From the NCBI GenBank assembly GCA_016195275.1, contig JACPZZ010000028.1, positions 1-37,028 of the forward strand: a stretch of DNA of 37,028 nucleotides, in the 5' to 3' direction. Shown piece by piece: positions 22,714 to 28,964 of this stretch. Positions within the stretch are counted from its first letter, which is position 1, and each line of letters starts with the position of its first letter. Below the pieces are notes generated by a model, which was not told the DNA's origin, ran no database searches, and saw only the letters and a list, made by a program, of their open reading frames with translations. The translations under genes and the position numbers were made by a program. Source of the stretch: Candidatus Aenigmatarchaeota archaeon. Lineage in GTDB: Archaea; Aenigmatarchaeota; Aenigmatarchaeia; JACPZZ01.

Positions 22714-22845
22714 TCCCTTGTCGATTAAATGTCGACCCGCATGAAAGGCTCAACTACTTTCGCGCTGTCCCGGGTAGAGACTCAGTGAAATTGTCATTCA
22801 AGTGAATAGACTTGAGACCAACAATGGGAAGAGAAGACCCCGTAG

Positions 22846-23570
22846 ATGGGGCGAGTGAAATACACTTAATAAACAAGTCTGCAGTATAGTATATCGGGTA
22901 CATGTGACAAGTTTTGCTATAACCAAACTAGTTGCGTATGATATAGGGATACACATCGGAGATGGAAATATGTATTCCAAAAACCGTACGCACCGAATAA
23001 CATACTCTGGCAACCTGACTACAGAACGCGATTTTTACAGGCGTGTTTTGTATAAAATAGTAAAAAGGATTTACAAAACTAATCCGATATACTTGGAGAG
23101 ACCCGTAGATAACACCGTGCTTCTAATGATAAACTCGAAAGATTTGGTGAATTTCAAGCAAAGAGTCTTTAATTTGCCGTGTGGCAAAAAAGACACCATA
23201 AGGATCCCGAGATCAATATTGAGAAACAGAAATCTTTTGAGATGGTGCATGAGAGGTATTGGTGACACAGATTTCTGCCTGTCCTTTAAGAGGAACAGAA
23301 AAGGTCTTTATACAGAACCTAGACTGGAATTGTATACCAAATCAGAATTCTTGTTAAAAGATGTGACAAGAGTCTTGAAAAGGTTTGATTTCAAATTTTC
23401 TGTTGAAAAACGTACAAAAAAATATCATGGGTTCATGATAAGAATGTACGGAAGAAAAAATTTGAACAGGTGGATAAACAATTTTGGATTCTCCAACTTC
23501 CATATATTACAGAAGATAAAGTCTTGGCAGAGACTTGGTTATTTTCCAAAAGTAGCTCGCTCCAACGGTT
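22846..23570 (+). other. 23S intron with LAGLIDADG ORF (725 nt), domain V
   Basis: Exon CCGT (22840-22843) pairs with ACGG (23565-23568). Bulges are AGA and TTA, and the inner stem GGGGCGAG pairs with CTCGCTCC. Splicing restores GACCCCGTAGAGCTTTACTG exactly. Confidence 0.9.
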
Positions 23571-23572
23571 AG
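22904..23572 (+). CDS. LAGLIDADG homing endonuclease
   Basis: 222 aa, two motifs: VAYDIGIHIGDGNM (about residues 10-23) and LLRWCMRGIGDTDFCLSF (about 113-130), with acidic residues in GDG and GDTD. The second helix is followed by the usual LYTKSEFLLKDVTRVLKRFDFKFSV half. GTG start. Apparently intact, stop at the end of the intron. Expected to cleave intronless 23S at the GACCCCGT site. Confidence 0.85.
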   Translation: MTSFAITKLVAYDIGIHIGDGNMYSKNRTHRITYSGNLTTERDFYRRVLYKIVKRIYKTNPIYLERPVDNTVLLMINSKDLVNFKQRVFNLPCGKKDTIRIPRSILRNRNLLRWCMRGIGDTDFCLSFKRNRKGLYTEPRLELYTKSEFLLKDVTRVLKRFDFKFSVEKRTKKYHGFMIRMYGRKNLNRWINNFGFSNFHILQKIKSWQRLGYFPKVARSNG

Positions 23573-23808
23573 CTTTACTGCAGTCTGGTGCTGCGGTACG
23601 ATTGGGATTTCATAGTGTAGTCTGGAGCTGTTCGAAGGCGCGACTCTCGGGTCGCGCTTAGGCGATAATGTAACACAGACATCTTTTGATTGTACTGCTT
23701 ATTGGATCTCAAAGATCCATGACACCGCTAGATGGGCAGTTTGACTGGGGCGGTACGTTCTTGACAGGAGATCAAGAGTGCTCTATGGTTAGCTCAGTCC
23801 GGTCAGAA

Positions 23809-23846
23809 ATTAGAACAACTTTTTCAGAAAGTTGTCTAAACTGAAC
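23809..23846 (+). other. 23S mini-intron (38 nt), domain V
   Basis: Exon TCAG (23803-23806) pairs with intron CTGA (23841-23844). Bulges are AAA and ACA, and the inner stem TTAG/CTAA plus ACAACTTT/AAAGTTGT closes it. Splicing restores GGTCAGAAATCGGACGTAG. Confidence 0.87.
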
Positions 23847-23997
23847 ATCGGACGTAGAGTGTAAAAGCAAAAGCTAGCCTGACTGGATTCTGAAAAGCAA
23901 GGATTCCAGCCGCGAAAGCGTGATTTAGCGATCCCCAATGCCTCCTGAATGGGGGCTTGGTGTATCAGAAAAGCTACCTCGGGGATAGTTCAAATGA

Positions 23998-24668
23998 ATT
24001 ATATCGGAACTTCACATTCAAAGGTCTTATCAACTATTCACACCCAGAATAAAATATGAATCGTAACAGAGCGTTTTTGCTTGCAGCTACGATAGGCGAC
24101 GGCTGTTTAACAAGTAGGCCGTCAATCGGAGATTATACTATCGAATTCGATCAGGATAATCTACGATGGCTGCAGGTAATTGCAGAAAAATTTGGGAAGG
24201 AATTTGGAAAGAAGCCTAAAATCTTCAAAACCAAGAGAGGATTTTTCCGGCTTCGACTCCATTCGAAAAGAATTTTCGAAGAAATGAAACAAATGAAAAA
24301 TAATTTCCAAAAAATACGCAACGAGAAGAAAGGGATAAAATCGGGTTTTCTGCAAGGTTTGTACGATTCCGAAGGTTCTGTGCAAAATCGAAGGTTAACC
24401 TTGTCAAACAAGGATGAGGAACTTTTGATTTTGTGCAAAGAACTTTTGACTGAATTCGGAATCAAAACAGGAAAGATATGGAAAATGAAATGGGGTGTGA
24501 AAGTGCTTCCTATATACGGGAAGAATATGATGATAAGATTTCGTAACAATGTGAATTTCCTGCATCCTGTGAAAAAGGAGAAGTTAGAATGTTTATTTGG
24601 ACCTCCAAAATGGGTTCGTGGCGGGCGAGAGTTCCTTTCGCCTGCGCTCTTCTTCAAAGGATAGGATC
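23998..24668 (+). other. 23S intron with LAGLIDADG ORF at the peptidyl-transferase region
   Basis: It interrupts CTCGGGGATA just before the invariant ACA. The 5' side is clear. The 3' side is most simply before ACAATC at 24669, but I could not draw a standard splice motif, and the intron may extend to about 24790. Confidence 0.7.
24056..24664 (+). CDS. LAGLIDADG homing endonuclease
   Basis: 202 aa, two motifs: FLLAATIGDGCLTS (about residues 7-20) and FLQGLYDSEGSV (about 98-109), the latter followed by NRRLTLSNKDEELLILCKELLTEFGIKTGKIW. This is the same layout as the ORFs at 20012 and 24957, suggesting one subfamily spread to several 23S sites. ATG 24056. Intact. Confidence 0.87.
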   Translation: MNRNRAFLLAATIGDGCLTSRPSIGDYTIEFDQDNLRWLQVIAEKFGKEFGKKPKIFKTKRGFFRLRLHSKRIFEEMKQMKNNFQKIRNEKKGIKSGFLQGLYDSEGSVQNRRLTLSNKDEELLILCKELLTEFGIKTGKIWKMKWGVKVLPIYGKNMMIRFRNNVNFLHPVKKEKLECLFGPPKWVRGGREFLSPALFFKG

Positions 24669-24671
24669 ACA

Positions 24672-24791
24672 ATCTGGTCTAAACCTTAATAGATTAGAAA
24701 GATGACGCAACTCGATGCACATGACAAAGGTTTGCAATGCAAACCGTGCATAGGAAACCAAGTTTCCTATGAAATGCGCGTCGGTTCGCAT
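24672..24791 (+). other. Structured insertion in 23S helix 89 region
   Basis: About 120 bases separate ACA (24669-24671) from GGAGTGCTGGGCGAG, the H89 strand and loop. It contains GGTTTGC-AAT-GCAAACC and CATAGGAAAC-CAA-GTTTCCTATG, both repeated downstream of 23S. It may be a second intron or the 3' part of the preceding one. Confidence 0.6.
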
Positions 24792-24937
24792 AAGAATGGA
24801 GTGCTGGGCGAGAATAAATCGACCCCGCGCGTTGAGGCGTCGCTGTCGGCTACCCCCCTCCTGGCTGTGCAGCAGCAGCCAAGGGTACAGGTGTTCACTG
24901 GTCAAAGGGGGACTTTAGCTGGGTTTAGAACGTCGTG

Positions 24938-25687
24938 ATCTTATAGTGGAACGGTCTTGAAGCGAATTGGTCTATCGGAACGTCGCTTTCGGAAAGATAA
25001 TATCATTCGCAAGCAAATCTTAGCCGTGGATGAAATATTTGCGTATATGATTGGCGCTATGCGTGATGGTACATTCACGAGAAACAAGAAACATTACGTG
25101 TATCGCATCAGGATATACCAAAAAAATAAAGAATGGTTGGAAAAGTTATCAGGTATGATAACTGAAAAATTTGGGAAAAAACCCAAATTAGCTTGCGACG
25201 ATAGAAGCGGTTTATGGTGTCTTATAGTAAATTCAAAAAGAATTTACGAAAGCATGGTAGAAATGTCCGAATATCCGGGCAACCAAGCATGCTGGAGCGC
25301 GCCAAAATCGATAGTGTCGGCGTCAAAGGAAATCAAGATAAATTATATAAAAGGTTTTTTGACGCAGAAGGCGGGATTTCCAAGATAGACAAAAAAGATT
25401 TTTTGCCAAAGGACATCAGAATATACATTTGCCAGGCAAACAAGCAAAGTCTTGATGAACTGAAGAACATGATTCAAGAATTTGGAATAAGGACAGGCGA
25501 TGTATGCGGGCCGTATTTTAAGAAAGGTTATGAAAAACCCACTTACGGACTGATGATTCATGGAATAAAAAACGTGAACAGTTTTTCGAAAATAATAGGT
25601 TCGCTACATCCAGAAAAATTGAAAAGATTTGAAATTATACAGGGGCTGAAAACCCCTTCTGGAAGATAGTTCTACATAAGACGGCAT
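24938..25687 (+). other. 23S intron with LAGLIDADG ORF (750 nt)
   Basis: Exon GTCG (24932-24935) pairs with CGGC (25682-25685). Bulges are TGA and ATA, and the inner stem TCTTAT pairs with ATAAGA. Splicing restores AACGTCGTGAGACAGTTCGG exactly. Confidence 0.89.
24957..25669 (+). pseudogene. LAGLIDADG homing endonuclease, frameshifted in the second motif
   Basis: First frame 24957-25388 includes motif 1 (FAYMIGAMRDGTF, about residues 28-40). The second frame, visible to 25669, supplies DAEGGISKIDKKDF and the C-terminal half with FGIRTGDVCGPYF. One extra T in the T6 run at 25355-25360 would join them as YIKGFFDAEGGIS, a perfect second motif. So the break sits inside the catalytic motif: real inactivation, or a homopolymer sequencing error. 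Confidence 0.75.
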
Positions 25688-25751
25688 AGACAGTTCGGTC
25701 TTTATCTATTGTTGGTGTCAATCGCCTGAGAGGAAGGCAGAATTAGTACGA

Positions 25752-25800
25752 AATGTGTTTACGTCAAACCATTTTTTACTTTTGGCGTAAATGCACGTAA
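25752..25800 (+). other. 23S mini-intron in the sarcin-ricin loop (49 nt)
   Basis: It splits AGTACGA/GAGGAAC, the most conserved rRNA sequence known. Exon TACG (25747-25750) pairs perfectly with CGTA (25796-25799). The 5' bulge is AAA. The inner stem has about 15 bp (TTTACGTCAAA against TTTGGCGTAAA plus extension). Removal with junction AGTACGA-GAGG restores the consensus; the strict second-base cut would give AGTACGAA-AGG, so the register is uncertain by 1 nt. Confidence 0.85.
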
Positions 25801-25889
25801 GAGGAACATCCTGCCGCAGCCACTAGTTTACCAGTTGTCTGAAGAGGCATCGCTGGGCAGCCACGCTGTATGCAGTTAAGGACTGAAAG

Positions 25890-26160
25890 CATAAGAGAAA
25901 TAGTTTCAGTTTTCCTGATGGTCAGACCGTCGAGTTAGCATCTGCTTTACTTTGAAAACGGTTGTTACATTCGGGTAATATGCCGACTAAGAGATTAGTT
26001 GCGCTAGGCAGAAATTATTCTCTGCTTAACTAAGTCCGAAACTGTCCTCAAATAATAGGCGATTATTTCCAAACTGGCGCAGACGCAAACCGAAGCATAC
26101 CGTATACTGTATCGGTATGCTTCAGTCGGATTTTGCGTCGGTGCGGATAAAAAGGTCTCG
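25890..26160 (+). other. Expanded or interrupted 3' end of 23S
   Basis: Between GGACTGAAAGCAT and GGTCTCGTAGACG lie about 270 nt, more than expected. GCAT repeats at 25889 and about 25939 may mark a small intron. The long stem at 26077-26138 (GACGCAAA...GAAGCATACC pairing with GGTATGCTTC...TTTTGCGTC) reuses the GAAGCATACC stem of the leader hairpin at 17763. Boundaries not resolved. Confidence 0.5.
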
Positions 26161-26244
26161 TAGACGACGAGATTAATGGAATCGGGATGTAAGCACCAAG
26201 GCAACGAGGTGTTCAGTCCGCGATCCCCAAAAGCCTGAATTTCA

Positions 26245-26375
26245 AGACAAATTGCTATTACTATTGCAATTCACAGGAAACATCGGTTTCCTGTGCACGG
26301 TGCAAGTTTACCGCTGTAAACTGCAGCCGGTTTTGCCGAAGGCAAAACCGGCTTTGCAATGCAAACCGTTGTGTT
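26245..26375 (+). repeat. Tandem run of hairpins after 23S
   Basis: Four consecutive perfect or near-perfect hairpins: AATTGC/GCAATT (26250-26271), CACAGGAAAC/GTTTCCTGTG (26272-26295, family A), GTTTAC/GTAAAC (26306-26321), and AGCCGGTTTTGCC-GAA-GGCAAAACCGGCT (26325-26353). They are followed by TTTGCAATGCAAACCGT, which is identical to 24731-24747. Confidence 0.7.
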
Positions 26376-26440
26376 CCCTTTGAACTCAGTCCTAAAAGCC
26401 GTTTGAGTTTGGTAAAACAAATTCGCGGAAAAAGAAGCTA

Positions 26441-26520
26441 GAAACAGATTCATACGATTATAGAATCTGTTTCCGGTTTTTGCGCTCGGCCTGCCTGTGA
26501 TTTTATTTTTATTTTCCAGT
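26441..26520 (+). terminator. Family B hairpin plus T-rich tract ending the 23S unit
   Basis: GAAACAGATTC (26441-26451), 11-nt loop, GAATCTGTTTC (26463-26473), then TTTTT and a T-rich run to about 26518. Probable transcription end of the 23S precursor. Confidence 0.6.
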
Positions 26521-26564
26521 ATTTTGACGAGTTTCAGCCCTAAGAAGGATTTAAGACTTTATCT

Positions 26565-26738
26565 ATGTTCTTGTTTTTCATGGTCATGTTAACAGTCGAA
26601 GAATCGTTAAACGTTAGTCGGCTTTTGGAAAAAGCTCAGATAATAATGAACCTAAAGTCCGTGGCCGGAAAAGTGAATGTCAAAGGACCGGACAGAAGAA
26701 CCGTCAATAACACAATAGGTTTCTTGCTCATTAACTAA
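26565..26738 (+). CDS. Small hypothetical protein (57 aa or shorter)
   Basis: The ORF encodes a soluble charged protein (VEESLNVSRLLEKAQIIMN...RRTVNNTIGFLLIN). Candidate starts are ATG 26565, 26580 or 26586. A TTTAAGACTTTAT box about 30 nt upstream suits a leaderless start at 26580 or 26586. No family recognised. It precedes the HAD gene and is separated from it by that gene's own promoter. Confidence 0.45.
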   Translation: MFLFFMVMLTVEESLNVSRLLEKAQIIMNLKSVAGKVNVKGPDRRTVNNTIGFLLIN

Positions 26739-26750
26739 TTAAATGTTTTT

Positions 26751-26780
26751 GTTTATAAGTTAGTTAGGATTCTAACTAAC
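26751..26780 (+). promoter_or_regulatory. TATA box and perfect inverted repeat before the HAD gene
   Basis: TTTATAAG (26752-26759) is followed by GTTAGTTAG-GATT-CTAACTAAC (26759-26780), ending one base before ATG 26782. Position downstream of TATA suits a repressor operator. Confidence 0.5.
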
Positions 26781-26781
26781 T

Positions 26782-27459
26782 ATGATAAAGGCCGTCATCT
26801 TCGATTTGGACAACACTTTGATAGATTTCATGGGTACAAAAAAAGCCAGCTGCGACGCGGCGATAGACGCGATGATAAAAGCGGGCTTAAAGACGCCAAA
26901 ACAAAAGGCGTGGAAAATTTTATTCTCTCTGTACCGTAAGAAAGGCATAGAGTACCAGACCGTATTCAAGCCGTTTTTGGAAAAAACAATGGGAAAAGTG
27001 GATTACAAAGTAATGGCCGCGGGCATAATAGCGTACCGCAAAACAAAAAATATCATGCTGAAAACTTATCCGAACGTTAAAACCGTGTTGAAAAAACTGG
27101 GTAAAAATTACAAACTCGCCATACTTTCCGACGCGCCCGTCCTGCAGGCATGGACCAGGCTGGTTGAAATGGGTTTGGAGGATTTTTTCGACACAGTGGT
27201 CACTTATGACGACACGCACAAGGCGAAGCCCCACCCTAAGCCTTTCAGGAAGGCATTGAGAAAATTGAACGCTAAACCCGGGGAAGTTGTTATGGTAGGG
27301 GACAACCTTTTGCGCGATGTAAAGGGGGCAAAAATGCTGGGAATAAAAACCGTCTTAGCGTCGTATGGAAACGTAAATGCCAAAAAGGCGGACTTCAAAC
27401 CGGACGCGGAAATAAACGATATCAAGGATCTTCCCCGGATTCTGTTGTCGATGAAATAA
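26782..27459 (+). CDS. HAD-superfamily hydrolase (phosphatase-like)
   Basis: 225 aa. Motif I FDLDNTL with Asp8/Asp10, motif II LSDAP (about 116-120), motif III Lys in KAKPHPKPF, and motif IV MVGDNLLRDVKGAK with the acidic pair. A helical cap of C1 type lies between motifs I and II. It resembles phosphoglycolate phosphatase or house-cleaning nucleotidases, but the substrate is not readable. The malic enzyme gene starts 26 nt downstream, suggesting one transcript. Confidence 0.9.
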   Translation: MIKAVIFDLDNTLIDFMGTKKASCDAAIDAMIKAGLKTPKQKAWKILFSLYRKKGIEYQTVFKPFLEKTMGKVDYKVMAAGIIAYRKTKNIMLKTYPNVKTVLKKLGKNYKLAILSDAPVLQAWTRLVEMGLEDFFDTVVTYDDTHKAKPHPKPFRKALRKLNAKPGEVVMVGDNLLRDVKGAKMLGIKTVLASYGNVNAKKADFKPDAEINDIKDLPRILLSMK

Positions 27460-27485
27460 CACTTATTAATCAGACAAATCATGTG

Positions 27486-28712
27486 ATGAAAATGGAAAGC
27501 GTCAAAGAGCGGTCGCTAAAACTTCATGAGGAAAACAAGGGCAAGCTGTCTGTCAATGTTAAAATGGATGTGCGCAGCAAAGATGACTTGGCCTTGGTGT
27601 ACACACCCGGCGTTGCTGAAGTATCAAGCGCAATAGATACGGACAAAAACAAAGTTTACGATTACACTATCAAAGGCAACACCGTTGCCGTAGTTTCCGA
27701 CGGCACGCGCGTTCTTGGTTTGGGCGACATAGGGCCTGAAGCTGCATTGCCTGTAATGGAAGGCAAATGCCTCCTTTTTAAAAAACTCGCAAACGTCGAT
27801 GCGTTTCCAATATGCCTTGCCACAAAAGATGAGGACGAAATAGTCAGTATTGTAAAAAACATCGCGCCTGTGTTTGGCGGTATAAATCTTGAAGACATCA
27901 GCTCGCCCAAAGTTTTTAATATCGAACAGCGGTTGAAAAAGGGGCTTGACATTCCGGTATTCCACGATGACAACCATGGAACAGGGATCGTAATTATGGG
28001 CGCTTTCATCAATGCGATAAAACTGGTTAACAAGGATGTCTCGCAGATAAAACTGGTTGTGAATGGCGCTGGCTCCGCGGGTATATCAGCCGTGCGAATG
28101 GCAGCGAACATGGGCGTTTCTGAAATAATCGTATGCGATTCAAAGGGCGCAATCTATGAGGGCCGCGAAGACATCAAAGGCACTTACAAGGAAGAGATAG
28201 CGAAAAAAACCAACCGCAAAAAAACGTCGGGTTCGTTGTCCGAAGTGGTTGAAAACGCGGATGTGTTAATAGGACTGTCCGCACCGAATGTTTTCAAGCC
28301 GGAAATGATAAAATCCATGGCCCATGACGCGGTTGTTTTCGCGCTGGCCAATCCGACTCCTGAGATAATGCCCGCTGAAGCGAAGCGTGCCGGAGCCAGG
28401 ATTGTTGCGACTGGCAGATCGGATTTCCCAAACCAGGTAAACAACGCGCTCGCATTTCCCGGAATCTTCCGGGGCGCGTTGGATGTCAGGGCGCGCGAAA
28501 TAAACGACGAAATGGAAAACGCGGCTGCAGACGCAATAGCCAGTATAATCAAGGATCCAAGCTACGACAAAATACTGCCTGATGTTTTGGATTGCCGCAT
28601 AGCACCGGCCATAGCCAAGGCTGTTGCATATGCCGCTATAAAAACGGGCGTCGCGCGCGTAGAGATGGATCCGGAAGAGATCGAAAAACAGGCCATTAAA
28701 ATGGTTTGTTAA
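27486..28712 (+). CDS. Malic enzyme (oxaloacetate-decarboxylating malate dehydrogenase)
   Basis: About 408 aa, the length of the short prokaryotic form. N-terminal malic domain with VYTPGVAEV, the catalytic region VLGLGDIGPEAALPVMEGK (Lys), and the metal-binding HDDNHGTGI. The NAD(P) domain has VVNGAGSAGISAVRM and a later GRSDFPNQVNN. It converts malate to pyruvate and CO2, feeding the dehydrogenase complex at 12276-16175. Starts ATG 27486 or 27492; GTG 27483 is less likely. Cofactor choice is not decided here. Confidence 0.93.
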   Translation: MKMESVKERSLKLHEENKGKLSVNVKMDVRSKDDLALVYTPGVAEVSSAIDTDKNKVYDYTIKGNTVAVVSDGTRVLGLGDIGPEAALPVMEGKCLLFKKLANVDAFPICLATKDEDEIVSIVKNIAPVFGGINLEDISSPKVFNIEQRLKKGLDIPVFHDDNHGTGIVIMGAFINAIKLVNKDVSQIKLVVNGAGSAGISAVRMAANMGVSEIIVCDSKGAIYEGREDIKGTYKEEIAKKTNRKKTSGSLSEVVENADVLIGLSAPNVFKPEMIKSMAHDAVVFALANPTPEIMPAEAKRAGARIVATGRSDFPNQVNNALAFPGIFRGALDVRAREINDEMENAAADAIASIIKDPSYDKILPDVLDCRIAPAIAKAVAYAAIKTGVARVEMDPEEIEKQAIKMVC

Positions 28713-28964
28713 CTTTCGGTCAGCTACCTACATCCTTTAGGAGTGGGATGAAAGCGAACATATAATTAAATACAAAATAGCTAATAACTGTTTGTTGATG
28801 CGGGAGTTGTGTGTCATTTAATAATACGTTTATAGCCGATTTTTTGTATACATTGCGATTAACGATGTCCCTGATTTTAGTTTTAAATAGGTTTCCGATG
28901 AAATCTATGGAAGACGTTTAAAAGCGAAACATATGTTCGACAAAAAACGTTTTGGTGACGAAAT
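28713..28964. other. Intergenic region with IS605-end-like hairpin and promoter
   Basis: ACATCCTTTAGGAGTGGGATGAAAG at 28730-28754 (hairpin CATCC/GGATG with a CTTTAG loop) resembles right ends of IS200/IS605 elements, but no transposase gene is attached. Promoter-like TTTAAATAG (about 28881-28890) and GTTTAAAAGCG (about 28915-28925) lie ahead of the next gene. Confidence 0.45.

Larger units (their letters stand above)
18180..26255 (+). rRNA. 23S rRNA gene, heavily interrupted by introns
   Basis: Archaeal 23S blocks appear in order: TTGGTGGATGACTCGGCTTCGG near the 5' end, AAAGTTGAAAAGAACCC, TAGCTGGTTCCCTC, GACTGTTTAATAAAAAC, GAGACTCAGTGAAATTG, GACTGGGGCGGT, GGTTTAGAACGTCGTGA, AGTACGA/GAGG, and a 3' end with GGTCTCGTAGACGACGAG. 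GCAATTTGTTTTGA (18178-18191) pairs with TCAAGACAAATTGC (26242-26255), the 5'/3' terminal helix. The span of about 8.1 kb contracts to roughly 3 kb after removing the insertions, normal for archaea. No 5S gene was found downstream. Confidence 0.95.

Noticed and set aside
760-26255. All rRNA insertions as random assembly or chimera errors
   Set aside because: Independent insertions share one splice architecture, restore consensus rRNA at base resolution, and the gene lengths return to normal after removal; errors would not do this. The two homopolymer frameshifts may still be errors.
26245-26375. Possible CRISPR-like array in the 23S trailer
   Set aside because: The hairpins differ in sequence and spacing; there are no regular direct repeats with spacers and no cas genes.
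26245-26520. 5S rRNA or a tRNA after 23S
   Set aside because: No 5S-like CCGAAC/GGTTAAG blocks and no TTCGA T-loop with matching acceptor stem were seen; only hairpins and a T-rich end.
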